A DNA stretch of 64,000 nt from Desulfuromonas thiophila (GTDB taxonomy: Bacteria; Desulfobacterota; Desulfuromonadia; Desulfuromonadales; Desulfuromonadaceae): contig NZ_FNAQ01000003.1 in the NCBI RefSeq assembly GCF_900101955.1, positions 124,001-188,000 on the forward strand. The letters are read 5' to 3'. A program made the position numbers and the translations under genes. Shown piece after piece: positions 17,230-26,584 of this stretch. Positions within the stretch are counted from its first letter, which is position 1. Every line of letters begins with the position of its first letter. The notes under the pieces were generated by a model that was given only the letters and a program-made list of their open reading frames with translations, was not told the origin of the DNA and made no database searches.

Positions 17230-18105
17230 ATGAGCGGGCTGGCTCTGGCGCTGATCGTTTTTTCCGCCCTGATGCATGCGGTCTGGAATCTGCTGGTCAA
17301 ACGCAGCAGTGACAAGACCGTGTTTATCTGGTGGATGTTTGTCTGCTCCGGCAGCCTGCTCAATCTGCTGGTGTGGCTGCAAACCGGCCAACTGCCCCGA
17401 CCGCCGCTGGCCACCCTGGTTCTGGCGCTGGGGGCCGCCTGCAGTTTTGTGGCCTATCACTGGTGTAACGGCGTGGCCTACAGCCGCGGGGATCTGTCGT
17501 TGGCCTATCCTTTGTCACAGACCTCCATGATCTATACGCCGTTGTGGGCTGTGCTGTTCCTGGGCGAGCAACTGCGGCCGGGTGGCATTGTCGGCATCCT
17601 GCTGGTGCTGGTGGGAGCCTATGCCGTGCAACTGCCCGACCTGACCCGCGCCAACCTGCTGCGGCCATTGCGCAATCTGGGTCAGCCGGCAGTGCGCGCC
17701 GCTCTGCTGGCCGGACTGATCTACTCCGTCGGGGTGGTGCTCGACAAGTTGGGCATCACCAGCTATTCGCCGCTGTATTTTACCCAGCTGCTGGTTACGG
17801 TTATGCTGGTGTTGATGACGCTCAATCTGCTGCGGCCCTGCTATCGCGGCCGGGTGCTGGCCTGTTTGCGGCGCGATGGTCGCCTGATCGCCCTGTCCGG
17901 TCCGGTGATGCTGGGCTCGTTTCTGAGCTTCCGCTATGGCCTGAGCCTGGCGCCGGTCAGTTATGCCGTGCCGGTGCGGCAGGTGAGTCTGCTGTTCGGT
18001 GTGCTGTTCGGCGTGCTGTGTCTGCACGAGTCCTGCGGTCGCATCCGTTTTGGCGCGGCCCTGCTGATTCTGGTCGGCGTCTGTTTCATTCGCCTGGGAG
18101 GTTGA
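17230..18105 (+). CDS. EamA/DMT-superfamily transporter
   Basis: This encodes 291 residues with ten membrane helices in two repeated halves of five, the drug/metabolite transporter (EamA) layout. The end of the first half reads LSLAYPLSQTSMIYTPLWAVLFLGEQLRPGGIVGILLVLVGAY, the classic Pro-rich helix plus GE and GxxLxxxG pattern; the second half has the same with FGVLFGVLCLHESCGRIRFGAALLILVGV. Substrate cannot be predicted. It is transcribed away from the HDOD gene and is followed after 7 bases by the HD-domain gene, whose ribosome site overlaps the end of this one. A GAGGG site precedes the ATG. Confidence 0.85.
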   Translation: MSGLALALIVFSALMHAVWNLLVKRSSDKTVFIWWMFVCSGSLLNLLVWLQTGQLPRPPLATLVLALGAACSFVAYHWCNGVAYSRGDLSLAYPLSQTSMIYTPLWAVLFLGEQLRPGGIVGILLVLVGAYAVQLPDLTRANLLRPLRNLGQPAVRAALLAGLIYSVGVVLDKLGITSYSPLYFTQLLVTVMLVLMTLNLLRPCYRGRVLACLRRDGRLIALSGPVMLGSFLSFRYGLSLAPVSYAVPVRQVSLLFGVLFGVLCLHESCGRIRFGAALLILVGVCFIRLGG

Positions 18106-18112
18106 TGGCATC

Positions 18113-18733
18113 ATGGCAAAGCGCGCATTGGCGAACTTCTTTTTCGAGGTCGGCATGCTGAAACGCACGCCGCGCAGCGGTTTCCAGTTTTTGGGCTCCG
18201 GTGCCGAATCGGTGGCCGAACACAGCTTCCGTACCGCCACCATTGGTTACGCCCTGGCCCGCCTGGCGGGCGATGTGGATGCGGGTCGGGTGGTGCTGCT
18301 GTGCCTGTTTCACGATCTGCCGGAAGCCCGGCTGGGCGATCTGAACTACGTCAATAAAAAATATGTCCAGGCCGATGAACAACGGGCGGTGGACGATCTG
18401 GCCGCCACACTGCCTTTTGGCGATGACTACCGGGCCTTACTGGGGGAATTTAGCGCCGGGCAGACGGCGGAAGCCTGTCTGGCGCAGGATGCCGATCAGC
18501 TGGAGATGATTCTGGCCCTGAAGGAATATAAGGATCTCGGCAACCGTTATGCCGATGCCTGGTATCCCTTTGCCGTGCGACGACTGCAGACGGAACTGGC
18601 GCGGGAGCTGGCCGAAGCCATCTGGGAAACCGATTCGAGCCTGTGGTGGTTTGACGATGGCAGCGATTGGTGGGTGCATGGCCGGCGCCAGCCACCGGAG
18701 TCGCTGCCACCCGCTTCGACCGATCAGGGTTGA
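18113..18733 (+). CDS. HD-domain phosphohydrolase, YfbR/HDDC2-like 5'-deoxynucleotidase
   Basis: This encodes 206 residues. The metal ligands of the HD superfamily are in place: His in [10 protein letters not shown], the HD pair in [16 protein letters not shown] (with the family's Glu), and Asp in [13 protein letters not shown]. The arrangement and the [12 protein letters not shown] start match the YfbR/HDDC2 group, which dephosphorylates deoxynucleoside 5'-monophosphates. The C-terminal 35 residues ([16 protein letters not shown]...) are extra. It is probably co-transcribed with the upstream EamA gene (7-base gap, GGGAGG site). The substrate remains an inference from the family. Confidence 0.8.
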   Translation: MAKRALANFFFEVGMLKRTPRSGFQFLGSGAESVAEHSFRTATIGYALARLAGDVDAGRVVLLCLFHDLPEARLGDLNYVNKKYVQADEQRAVDDLAATLPFGDDYRALLGEFSAGQTAEACLAQDADQLEMILALKEYKDLGNRYADAWYPFAVRRLQTELARELAEAIWETDSSLWWFDDGSDWWVHGRRQPPESLPPASTDQG

Positions 18734-18804
18734 CGCCCGTCGGTCAAAGTGTTAGTTGTACCGGCCGGAAATCTGACGGGCCCCGGCGGCCTTGGGAGAA
18801 AGCC

Positions 18805-20073
18805 ATGCTTGATCTGAAATATGTTCGTGACCATCTCGATCTTGTAGAGCAGCGCCTGGCCCAGCGCGGTACCGCCATCAGCCTGGCCGACTTCCGTCAG
18901 CTGGATGCCCGGCGGCGCGAACTGCTCGGTCGCAGCGAAGCCCTGAAGGCGGAAAAGAATCAGGTCTCTGCTCTGATTGGCCGCAGCAAGGACAAGAGCG
19001 CGCTGCAGGATGAAATCGCCCGCATGAAGGCGGTGTCGGCTGAGATCAAGGAGCTCGACGACAGCCTGCGTCAGGTCAGCGATGACCTGCAGCAGCGGCT
19101 GATGCTGATTCCCAATCTGCCCCACGAAGACTGCCCTGTCGGCGCTGGCGAGGAGGACAATCTGGTGGTGCGCCACTGGGGTGAGCCGCCGGCCTTCGGG
19201 TTTGAGCCCAAACCGCACTGGGAGCTGGGCGAACAGCTCGATATTCTTGACTTTGAACGGGCTGGCAAGCTGACCGGCGCCCGCTTTGCCCTCTACAAAG
19301 GGGCCGGCGCCCGCCTCGAACGGGCCTTGATCAATTTCATGCTCGACCTGCATACCGAGCGGCACAAATATGTTGAAATGCTGCCGCCCTTTATGGTAAA
19401 CAGAGCCTCCATGACGGGGACGGGGCAGTTGCCCAAGTTCGAGGATGACCTGTTTCATGTTGAAGGTCCGGATTATTTCCTGATCCCGACGGCCGAGGTT
19501 CCGGTAACCAATATTCACCGGGACGAAATTCTTGCGGCCGAACAGTTGCCTCTGTGCTACACCGCCTATACCCCCTGCTTCCGCAAGGAAGCCGGAGCTC
19601 ATGGCCGCGATACCCGCGGTCTGATCCGTCAGCACCAGTTCAATAAGGTTGAGCTGGTCAAGTTTGTCCAGCCGCAGGATTCTGATGCCGAGCTGGTCAG
19701 GCTGTTGACGGACGCCGAAGCCGTGCTGCAGCAACTGGGCCTGCCCTACCGGGTAGTCGACCTGTGCACCGGCGATATCGGCTTCTCGGCAGCCCGTACC
19801 TTCGATATCGAGGTCTGGTTGCCGGGCCAGCAGGCGTACCGTGAAATCTCGTCCTGTTCCAATTTTCGCGATTTTCAGGCGCGCCGCGCCGGCATTCGCT
19901 ATCGGCCACAGGAGGGCGCCAAGCCCGAGTTCGTGCATACGCTCAACGGTTCCGGTCTGGCTGTCGGGCGAACGCTGGTGGCGGTGCTGGAAAACTACCA
20001 GCAGGCCGATGGCCGGGTAGGTATTCCCGAGGCTCTGCGCCCTTATATGGGCGGAATGGAAGTGATCGGATAA
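18805..20073 (+). CDS. serS: Seryl-tRNA synthetase
   Basis: This encodes 422 residues, the normal length for bacterial SerRS. The N-terminal coiled-coil arm spans about residues 30-105 ([20 protein letters not shown]). Class II motifs follow: motif 1 region in [18 protein letters not shown], motif 2 in [18 protein letters not shown], and motif 3 in [25 protein letters not shown] is the serine-site signature. A GGGAGAA site precedes the ATG at 18805, and the longer ORF from 18667 overlaps the HD gene. It is immediately followed by tRNA-Ser(UGA) and tRNA-Ser(GCU), two of its own substrates. I saw no T-box leader upstream. Confidence 0.97.
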   Translation: MLDLKYVRDHLDLVEQRLAQRGTAISLADFRQLDARRRELLGRSEALKAEKNQVSALIGRSKDKSALQDEIARMKAVSAEIKELDDSLRQVSDDLQQRLMLIPNLPHEDCPVGAGEEDNLVVRHWGEPPAFGFEPKPHWELGEQLDILDFERAGKLTGARFALYKGAGARLERALINFMLDLHTERHKYVEMLPPFMVNRASMTGTGQLPKFEDDLFHVEGPDYFLIPTAEVPVTNIHRDEILAAEQLPLCYTAYTPCFRKEAGAHGRDTRGLIRQHQFNKVELVKFVQPQDSDAELVRLLTDAEAVLQQLGLPYRVVDLCTGDIGFSAARTFDIEVWLPGQQAYREISSCSNFRDFQARRAGIRYRPQEGAKPEFVHTLNGSGLAVGRTLVAVLENYQQADGRVGIPEALRPYMGGMEVIG

Positions 20074-20085
20074 GCGTTCGGTAAC

Positions 20086-20171
20086 GGAGGAGTGGCCGAG
20101 TGGTTTAAGGCGGCGGTCTTGAAAACCGTTGAACGAAAGTTCCGTGGGTTCGAATCCTACCTCCTCCGCCA
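20086..20171 (+). tRNA. tRNA-Ser (anticodon UGA)
   Basis: Acceptor arms GGAGGAG (20086-20092) and CTCCTCC (20161-20167) pair fully, with encoded CCA at the end. The anticodon loop reads CTTGAAA with anticodon TGA. A long variable arm marks it as a serine tRNA. It begins 13 bases after serS. Confidence 0.97.
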
Positions 20172-20242
20172 ACTTGACCAGAAAGATCGCTGCTTGCCTG
20201 AAAAGGTCAGCCGCTGAACAAAGTACGACAGAAAACCCATGC

Positions 20243-20336
20243 GGAGAGATGGCCGAGTCGGCTGAAGGCGCTCGCCTGCTAAGCGAGTGTACGGGGTAAA
20301 CCCGTACCGAGGGTTCGAATCCCTCTCTCTCCGCCA
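20243..20336 (+). tRNA. tRNA-Ser (anticodon GCU)
   Basis: Acceptor arms GGAGAGA (20243-20249) and TCTCTCC (20326-20332) pair; CCA is encoded. The anticodon stem-loop CTCGCCTGCTAAGCGAG gives anticodon GCT, reading AGC/AGU. The long variable arm (TACGGGGTAAACCCGTA) forms a perfect hairpin typical of tRNA-Ser. Confidence 0.97.
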
Positions 20337-20394
20337 TTTTTAGAAAAAAGTCGGTTGACAAACCGACGAAAAAAAGCGATAAAGCACAGCCATT

Positions 20395-20471
<77 letters not shown>

Positions 20472-20480
20472 TTAAAGACA

Positions 20481-20511
20481 ACGGGTTACAGCTCAAAAGG
20501 CTGTAGCCCGT
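20481..20511 (+). terminator. Intrinsic terminator after the tRNA cluster
   Basis: A hairpin with arms ACGGGTTACAGC and GCTGTAGCCCGT (one bulge-type mismatch) is followed by TTTGCGTTT. It would end transcription of serS and the three tRNAs. Confidence 0.8.
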
Positions 20512-20569
20512 TTGCGTTTCAGTTCTGGTTGTCAAGAACGTTGGCACCGGTGTTTGCTTGAGATACCTA

Positions 20570-20602
20570 CAGGGGGCTGTGGTTAACAACCGCAGCCCCC
20601 TG
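20570..20602. terminator. Strong hairpin between the tRNA cluster and the convergent lipoprotein gene
   Basis: Arms CAGGGGGCTG and CAGCCCCCTG are perfect and the inner GGTT/AACC pairs extend the stem. It lies downstream of both the plus-strand tRNAs and the minus-strand lipoprotein gene; the plus side has a TTTTT run at 20608. It probably acts as a terminator for at least one direction. Confidence 0.7.
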
Positions 20603-20638
20603 AACCGTTTTTCCGCCGCCGGTTTTGGGCCACAGGCC

Positions 20639-22216
20639 TTATTGCGCGGCGGCGTTGGCCTGCGAAGCATAGGCCTGCAGCAGACTTTCGGCCGCGATCT
20701 GGTTGAATCCGTGGGTTTGCCCCGGTACGGCGGCAAACCGCATGCCGTGCCAGACAAAGCCATCCTTCAGCAGCAGGGCCAGGGCGACCGGCTGCGGAGC
20801 CTCAGCCGATCCCCGCATGACACGCAGCAGCAGTTCGTGGCCGTAGGCCTCGATAATGCGGCTGCGTTCTGCAGCCTCGGTGGGCGGGATCAGCCCCTCC
20901 AGACGGGCACCTGCCTGGGCTGGCTGGGAAGCGAAGAACTGATACTGGTCATCAAGCCCGGTTTGCAGTCCCAGGTAATAGCGCGAGCCTTCAGGAAAGA
21001 GGACGTCTTCCGGCAAGTTGAGACCGAGTTCACTGGCGAAGGCGTTAAGCGGCAGGCCGGCAACGTCCTGCGACAGCAACCCATGCATCAGACGGCGATG
21101 GCCCGTCCCGACCGTTTCCAGAATCAGGTTGCCATCGTTCTGAATCGTCATGTGCTGCGCGCTGTTGCCCGTCAACCACACCCAGCCATTGGGACCGAGG
21201 TGGTACAGACCGCTGCCGGCCAGTTCTTCCGGGCTGCGCTGTTGCCAGCTGCCGGTAGCGGCAGTGAACGAGAAGGTCCGCCGGTCCAGCAGGTATGTGC
21301 CGTTTGTCAGGGTAGCGCCGAACAGGTCGAGCCGGCACACCGGGTTGCCGTCCAGTCTCAGATAATAATAGCCACTGGCAAGGGCCTCGCGGGCGCTGAT
21401 GGGCTCGAAGGGCAGGGCCCAGCGGGCCAGAACGCTACGCGGTTGTTCCCCGGCCAGCAGGGCTTCCAACGCCTGCTGCCGGGCGTTGTCGTCGGTTTGC
21501 TGTTCAACGGAGGCATAATCGAAGGCGTGCTGGGCCAGCTGTGCCAGGGCGGCGGCTGTTGCCTCAATCGTCGTCGAGCCTTCGGTTTCGCTCGCTACCT
21601 GCTGGTAGCGTGCCAGAAAACCGGGCAGCGACTGGCCGACAATGCGGCCAAGACGCTGTAGCCGGGCGTATTCCTCCGGCTGATCGTCACCCTCGGCGGC
21701 AGCAAGGTAATCGCGGAACAGGCTGGCGGCAGTTCCCAGTTCGCCCCGCACAATCAGGTCGGCCTCCTCCATGCTCATGGCTGGATGACGCAACAGGCGG
21801 CCATGCACCAGCGTGGTCAGCGGGCTGATGAAGACTGCGCCGTCAGTGGTTAACTGGCGGTAGGCGCCCGGCGGAGCGCTCAGGATAAAATCATCCTGCG
21901 CCAGTTCTGTGCCAGTGTCCTCGTGCAGCAGGGTTTGTCCGGCGACAATCTGTGCCACCAGCGGCGCGTTTTCCGCCCAGGCCGGCTCAAGCCGTTCCAG
22001 GCGGAAGCCGCCAGAGGCATCACTCAGGGCGCTGGGTTCATTGTCGTCACAGATGAAGTTTTCATTGAGATCCAGACAGACCAGGGCCCGCTCGCAATAG
22101 CCATCCGCAACCCTGCCGGACAGCGACAGGCTCTGGTTGAGGTGGCAGCTGCCGTCGTCACCACAACCGTGCAGCAGAAAACTCAACAAAAACAGGCCGG
22201 AATACAGAATTCGCAT
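20639..22216 (-). CDS. Large lipoprotein of unknown function
   Basis: This encodes 525 residues. It starts with a lipoprotein signal: hydrophobic helix (YSGLFLLSFLLHG) and lipobox with Cys 18 (LLHGC-GDDG). Residues 28-62 read like a short regulatory-like beta domain with a calcium-like acidic loop (CLDLNENFICDDNEPS), seen in exported proteins of Shewanella and related bacteria. The rest has no domain I recognise; it alternates helix-rich (about 150-270) and strand-rich (about 280-420) regions. It is alone on the minus strand between two plus-strand units. Being a lipoprotein, it should sit in the periplasm attached to inner or outer membrane; Asp does not follow the Cys (Gly does), which favours outer-membrane sorting. 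Confidence 0.75.
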   Translation of the reverse strand: MRILYSGLFLLSFLLHGCGDDGSCHLNQSLSLSGRVADGYCERALVCLDLNENFICDDNEPSALSDASGGFRLERLEPAWAENAPLVAQIVAGQTLLHEDTGTELAQDDFILSAPPGAYRQLTTDGAVFISPLTTLVHGRLLRHPAMSMEEADLIVRGELGTAASLFRDYLAAAEGDDQPEEYARLQRLGRIVGQSLPGFLARYQQVASETEGSTTIEATAAALAQLAQHAFDYASVEQQTDDNARQQALEALLAGEQPRSVLARWALPFEPISAREALASGYYYLRLDGNPVCRLDLFGATLTNGTYLLDRRTFSFTAATGSWQQRSPEELAGSGLYHLGPNGWVWLTGNSAQHMTIQNDGNLILETVGTGHRRLMHGLLSQDVAGLPLNAFASELGLNLPEDVLFPEGSRYYLGLQTGLDDQYQFFASQPAQAGARLEGLIPPTEAAERSRIIEAYGHELLLRVMRGSAEAPQPVALALLLKDGFVWHGMRFAAVPGQTHGFNQIAAESLLQAYASQANAAAQ

Positions 22217-22337
22217 GCGTGAAACTCCTCCGCAGGGTTATGAAGAATGCGCACCGTTGCCCAATAACCAGGTTGGTTTTTGCGGGAACAGGCTTCAGAG
22301 AGTAGCCGATTTGCGGGAGCGGTGCTCGCCGGTGCCG

Positions 22338-22922
22338 TCAATACAGCTGACCCTGCTGGCGGGCGTAATCCTGCAGCACGGCGATGGCTTCGCTGCGGCA
22401 CAGATCGGTGACGACGGCAATGCCGCGCTGCTGCAGTTTGTCCTGCCAGCGGTCGGGCTTGTCGCCCTCGTCGAAGCCGATGGCGCGCGCATCCTCATCG
22501 CGGGCGCCGCACAGCAGGCGATGGATGCCGGCCCAGGGGAGGGCGCCGAGGCACATGGCGCAGGGTTCGGTGGAGCTGACCAGTTCGAAACGGCGCGGCG
22601 GCAGCAGATCGAGCCGGTGCTGGCCAAGACGCTGCTGGGCGCGCATCAACGCAACCATTTCGGCGTGCGCGGCCGAGCAGCAGCTGGGGATGACACGGTT
22701 GACACCGGCACAGATCAGCGCGCCGCTGTCGGCATCGAAAACGGCGGCGGCAAAGGGGCCGCCAGCGGTTTCCGTGGCGGTCGTCTGGCTGTTGCGGCGG
22801 GCCAGCGCCAGTACCCAGCGCATGCGCGCGGTGGCACCGGCCAGGATCGGCACCTCCCGCTCGGCTTGGAGCAGCCAGGTCGGCAGGGACAGACAGCATT
22901 GCGCAAAGGGGGCAAGATTCAT
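22338..22922 (-). CDS. Nucleoside/guanine deaminase-like protein (CDA fold)
   Basis: This encodes 194 residues. The zinc site of the cytidine-deaminase fold is complete: HAEMVAL (His plus catalytic Glu) and SSTEPCAMCLGALPWAGI (two Cys). The PF AAAVFDADSGALI region corresponds to the usual PFGAVIV strand. It is longer and clearly different from the TadA at 32800, and resembles guanine deaminase or tRNA-type deaminases used on free bases. Substrate is unknown. The ATG at 22922 is preceded by AGGAGCCACC; the longer ORF to 23051 would overlap the divergent MFS gene. It is transcribed divergently from that transporter, which may share its substrate class, but this is speculation. Confidence 0.72.
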   Translation of the reverse strand: MNLAPFAQCCLSLPTWLLQAEREVPILAGATARMRWVLALARRNSQTTATETAGGPFAAAVFDADSGALICAGVNRVIPSCCSAAHAEMVALMRAQQRLGQHRLDLLPPRRFELVSSTEPCAMCLGALPWAGIHRLLCGARDEDARAIGFDEGDKPDRWQDKLQQRGIAVVTDLCRSEAIAVLQDYARQQGQLY

Positions 22923-23049
22923 GGTGGCTCCTGAGGCTGGGGTTTTCCTGGGTGACGCGGGCGTGTCCGTGGCGCTATGTTCGGTATTGGCTGGTGAATA
23001 CTGCGAGGCGCATTCCGGCTGATTCTTCCATAAAAAAAGGTTCCTGCCC

Positions 23050-24432
23050 ATGCCCTCTGCTTCCGTTCAGCTGCAGCAGCAGCGTGCCACGCTGCTGGTG
23101 GTCTGCATTGCCCAGTTTCTGATGCCGTTCATGATGTCGGCGGTGGGCATTGCTCTGCCGACCATCGGTCTTGAGTTCGGGGCCAGCGCCCGCCAGCTGG
23201 GACTGGTGGAAACGGCCTATGTGGCGGCGGCGGCCATGTGTCTGCTGGGCATGGGACGGCTGGGTGATATCTGCGGCCGGCGGCGCATCTTCCGCCTGGG
23301 GCTGGTGCTGTTCAGCCTGACCGGTGGTCTGATTGCCCTGGCGCCGACCATTGTCACGGTGATCGGATTGCGCTTTGCCCAGGGGGTTGGCGGTTCGATG
23401 GTGATGGCTACTACCATGGCCATGGTCATCACGGCCTTTCCCGAAGGGCAGCGCGGCCGGGCGCTGGGGATTGCCGTGGCGGCCGTCTATGCCGGCATTT
23501 CCTGTGGGCCCTTTTTCGGCGGCTTGCTGGTATCGGCGCTGGGCTGGCGTGCCCTGTTCTGGCTGGTGCCGCTGCTGGGCGGACTGGCTTTTGTGGTTGC
23601 CAGTCGTCATTTGGCAGTCGAGGCGGCGGCTGCCGCCGGGGAGCCGCTGGATGTGCGTGGCTGGCTGGTTTATGCCCTGGCCATTGGTTTGCTGGTGGTG
23701 GCCGCGACCCGTTTGCCGCAGCCCTGGGCCTGGCCGCTGTTGTTGGCGGGCGCGTTGCTGCTGGGGCTGTTTGTGGTGCTGCAGGCCCGCACGCCTTATC
23801 CGCTGCTGCAGGTGGCGCTGTTGCGCCATAACGCCGCCTTTGCCCTGGGGAATCTGGCCGCGCTGCTCAACTATGCCGGCACCTTCGGGCTGACCTTTTT
23901 TCTGAGCCTGTATCTGCAACTGTTGCGCGGCTACAGCCCGCGCGAAGCTGGCAGCTTGCTGTTGCTGCAACCGCTGGTGCAGGCGCTGCTTTCGCCCCTG
24001 TGCGGTCGCTGGTCGGACCACTGGCCGGCCCAGCGCCTGGCCACGGCCGGCATGCTGTTGTGCGCGCTGGGATTGTGGCAGGCTTCGCGCATTGATCTGC
24101 ACACGTCGCTGGCCGGCCTGGTGGTGCTGTTGCTGGTGCTGGGGGCCGGTTTTGCCCTGTTTTCATCGCCCAATACCCGGGGGGTGCTCAGCAGTGTACC
24201 AGCCAGACATCTTGGCATGGCCTCGGGGCTGGCGGCGGCCATGCGTACTCTGGGGATGACCGGCAGTATGGCGCTGATTCTGCTGTTGCTCAATCACCAT
24301 CTGGGCGCCACCGTCATCGGTGTCGCCCAGGCGCCGGCCTTTCTGGCCGCCATGACGGCGAGTCTGCGGCTGTTTGCCGGGCTCTGTCTGCTGGCGGTGC
24401 TGGTGTCCGGTTCGCGGTGGTGGCGCGGCTGA
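23050..24432 (+). CDS. MFS transporter, DHA2 (14-helix) type
   Basis: This encodes 460 residues with about 14 hydrophobic helices. The loop 2-3 signature GMGRLGDICGRRRIF and the helix-5 motif (GIAVAAVYAGISCGPFFGGLLVSALGWRALFW) place it with the DHA2 drug:proton antiporters (EmrB/QacA group). Substrate cannot be read from sequence; the family exports drugs, dyes or metabolites using the proton gradient. It begins with an AAAGG ribosome site about 12 bases before the ATG. Its start region is 128 bases from the divergent deaminase gene. Confidence 0.85.
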   Translation: MPSASVQLQQQRATLLVVCIAQFLMPFMMSAVGIALPTIGLEFGASARQLGLVETAYVAAAAMCLLGMGRLGDICGRRRIFRLGLVLFSLTGGLIALAPTIVTVIGLRFAQGVGGSMVMATTMAMVITAFPEGQRGRALGIAVAAVYAGISCGPFFGGLLVSALGWRALFWLVPLLGGLAFVVASRHLAVEAAAAAGEPLDVRGWLVYALAIGLLVVAATRLPQPWAWPLLLAGALLLGLFVVLQARTPYPLLQVALLRHNAAFALGNLAALLNYAGTFGLTFFLSLYLQLLRGYSPREAGSLLLLQPLVQALLSPLCGRWSDHWPAQRLATAGMLLCALGLWQASRIDLHTSLAGLVVLLLVLGAGFALFSSPNTRGVLSSVPARHLGMASGLAAAMRTLGMTGSMALILLLLNHHLGATVIGVAQAPAFLAAMTASLRLFAGLCLLAVLVSGSRWWRG

Positions 24433-24471
24433 TGGAATCGCGGCAAAAAGGGTCAGACACTTTCGCGATGC

Positions 24472-24500
24472 TTGAGCCTTGTTGCCGCGGATGATAGATT
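24472..24500 (+). promoter_or_regulatory. Candidate sigma-70 promoter of the chemoreceptor gene
   Basis: TTGAGC (24472-24477), a 17-base spacer and TAGATT (24495-24500) stand 65 bases upstream of the ATG. Four of six bases match consensus at -35 and four at -10. Confidence 0.45.
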
Positions 24501-24564
24501 GTGCATTCGATCGCAGCGTTTCCCGCAGTTCTCTCACATCTCGTTGTCAGCAGGAGTTGAGTGC

Positions 24565-26496
24565 ATGAAGAATCTGTCGTTGCAAGTCAAGGTCATCGCC
24601 GTCGGGGTGCTGCTGCCGACCCTGCTGCTGGCCGGTCTGTTTACCGCCTATGTTCGCCAGACGCGGCAGGATACGGTTGCTACCTTTGTCGAAAAGGCCC
24701 GTGCCATTACCGTGACGGTCGAGTCGACTCGCCAGGGCATGGAAGATCTGTACCAGAAGGGGGTATTCACCACCGCCATGCTGCGGCAGTTCGCCGATCA
24801 GGGTCAGACGGATCAGCTGATTTCCGCCGTGCCGGTGGTAGCCGCCTGGCGGGCCGCCATGCGGGAAGCCCAGAACGGTGGCTATGAATTCAAGGTGCCC
24901 AAGTTCAAGCCGCGTAATCCGGCCAACGAGCCCGATGCCCTGGAGGCGCGGGTACTCAACCTGTTTCGCGACCAGAAGCTGGGTGAGTATTACGAAATCG
25001 ATGAAAGCCGCAACGCCGTGCGCTACTTCCGTCCGGTGGTGCTGTCGCAGAACTGCATGGTCTGTCACGGCGATCCGGCTACCTCTCAAGCCCTGTGGGG
25101 CAACGACAGGGGGCTCGATCCCACCGGTGGCCGGATGGAAAACTGGCGCGTGGGCGAGATTCACGGCGCCTTTGAGGTTATCCAGTCGCTTGACGAGGCC
25201 GACGCCCGCCTGGCTGCCATTTTGTGGAAGAGCAGTGGTGCGGTGCTCGGCAGTCTGCTGGTTTATGCCCTGCTGATTGCCGTCTTCTTCATCCGCCACG
25301 TCAGCCGGCCGCTGGGTGAAACGGTCGCCATGGTCGAAGCCCTGGGGCAGGGCAATCTGAACCAGCGTCTGGCGGTGAACAGCGGCGACGAGATCGGCCG
25401 CCTCGGGCGGGCCATGAACGGCTTTGCCGACAACCTGCGCGACGAGATCCTCACCGCCTTCCAGCGGCTGGCCGAAGGCAACTTCACCTTCGAAGCCCAG
25501 GGCCTGATCCGTCAGCCGCTGAGCCAGGCCAATCTGGCCCTCAATGACAGCATGGGGCAGGTCCGTATCGCCGGCGATCAGATCAGCGCCGGCGCCGACC
25601 AGATCAGCGATACCAGCCAAGCCCTGTCGCAGGCCGCCACCGAACAGGCCAGCTCGCTCGAAGAAATCAACAGTTCCATGACCGAAATGGCCTCACGCAC
25701 CAAACAGAACGCCGACAACGCCGTCCAGGCCAACCAACTCGCCGGCGACGCCTGCCAGGCGGCGGCCAAAGGCAACCGCCAGATGCAGGAAATGGTCAGC
25801 GCCATGGCCGAGATCAACACCTCGGCCCAGAATATTTCGCGCATCATCAAAGTCATCGACGAAATCGCCTTCCAGACCAACCTGCTGGCCCTTAATGCCG
25901 CCGTCGAAGCCGCCCGCGCCGGCCAGCACGGCAAAGGCTTCGCCGTTGTCGCCGAAGAAGTACGCAACCTCGCCGCCCGCAGCGCCAAAGCCGCCAGCGA
26001 AACCGCCGAACTCATCGAAGGCGCGGTACAAAAAGCCAGCAATGGTACCCAGATCGCTGAAAGTACCGCCGAGGCCCTCACCGGCATCGTCCAGGGCATC
26101 ACCAAGGTTTCCGACCTGGTGGGCGAGATCGCCGCCGCCAGCGACGAACAGACCCAGGGCATCAGCCAGATCAGCATTGGCTTGAGCCAGATCGACGAAG
26201 TCACCCAGCAGAACACCGCCAACGCCGTCGAATGCGCCGCTACTGCCGAGCAGCTGGCGGCCCAGGCCCAGCAGCTGCAGGAGATGCTGGCCCGCTTCAC
26301 CCTCTACCAGCAGGCCGCAGTGCGGCCGCCGGCCCGTCCTGTTGCCCCGGCACGCCAGCCTGCCGCGTCAGCGCCGGCCAGGCGGCAGTCGGCCCTGAAA
26401 GCCCCGTCCGACAGCTGGGGCGGTGGCCAGGCCGGTCGGCCGCAGAAACCGGCTGAAATGATTGCGCTGGACGACGATGAGTTCGGGCGCTTCTGA
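24565..26496 (+). CDS. Methyl-accepting chemotaxis protein with periplasmic heme-c (Tll0287/DUF3365-like) sensor
   Basis: This encodes 643 residues. An N-terminal membrane helix (about 8-28) and a second one (about 217-243, [21 protein letters not shown]) flank a periplasmic domain. That domain contains a c-type heme motif, C164-MV-C167-H168, in a context ([12 protein letters not shown]) seen in Tll0287/DUF3365 sensor domains and in the heme-c PAS-type sensors of Geobacter chemoreceptors. A HAMP domain follows (about 240-300), then a long helical signalling domain with the conserved hairpin ([21 protein letters not shown]). The C-terminus carries a Pro/Ala/Arg-rich linker and ends LDDDEFGRF, with no NWETF-type methylase pentapeptide. 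It likely senses redox state or a heme ligand. Codon use changes between the two halves (see findings). Confidence 0.92.
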   Translation: MKNLSLQVKVIAVGVLLPTLLLAGLFTAYVRQTRQDTVATFVEKARAITVTVESTRQGMEDLYQKGVFTTAMLRQFADQGQTDQLISAVPVVAAWRAAMREAQNGGYEFKVPKFKPRNPANEPDALEARVLNLFRDQKLGEYYEIDESRNAVRYFRPVVLSQNCMVCHGDPATSQALWGNDRGLDPTGGRMENWRVGEIHGAFEVIQSLDEADARLAAILWKSSGAVLGSLLVYALLIAVFFIRHVSRPLGETVAMVEALGQGNLNQRLAVNSGDEIGRLGRAMNGFADNLRDEILTAFQRLAEGNFTFEAQGLIRQPLSQANLALNDSMGQVRIAGDQISAGADQISDTSQALSQAATEQASSLEEINSSMTEMASRTKQNADNAVQANQLAGDACQAAAKGNRQMQEMVSAMAEINTSAQNISRIIKVIDEIAFQTNLLALNAAVEAARAGQHGKGFAVVAEEVRNLAARSAKAASETAELIEGAVQKASNGTQIAESTAEALTGIVQGITKVSDLVGEIAAASDEQTQGISQISIGLSQIDEVTQQNTANAVECAATAEQLAAQAQQLQEMLARFTLYQQAAVRPPARPVAPARQPAASAPARRQSALKAPSDSWGGGQAGRPQKPAEMIALDDDEFGRF

Positions 26497-26522
26497 CGAC
26501 CCGCCCTCACCGGTATGAACAC

Positions 26523-26562
26523 CACAACACCCGCTGTCAGCCTGCTGACAGCGGGTGTTGTG
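26523..26562. terminator. Bidirectional terminator hairpin
   Basis: Two perfect 19-base arms (26523-26541 and 26544-26562) with almost no loop sit between the convergent chemoreceptor and ABC-exporter genes. The stem is GC-rich at the top and lacks a long T run, but its position between convergent units makes a terminator role likely. Confidence 0.75.
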
Positions 26563-26584
26563 CGTTTGGCCGGCGGGAGCTGTC

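Noticed and set aside
18734-18804. T-box leader of serS
   Set aside because: The gap is only about 70 bases and contains no T-box core or specifier structure.
18724-20361. 545-codon frame antisense to serS that also crosses two tRNAs
   Set aside because: serS is certain from its motifs and the frame runs through structured tRNA genes; it is a shadow.
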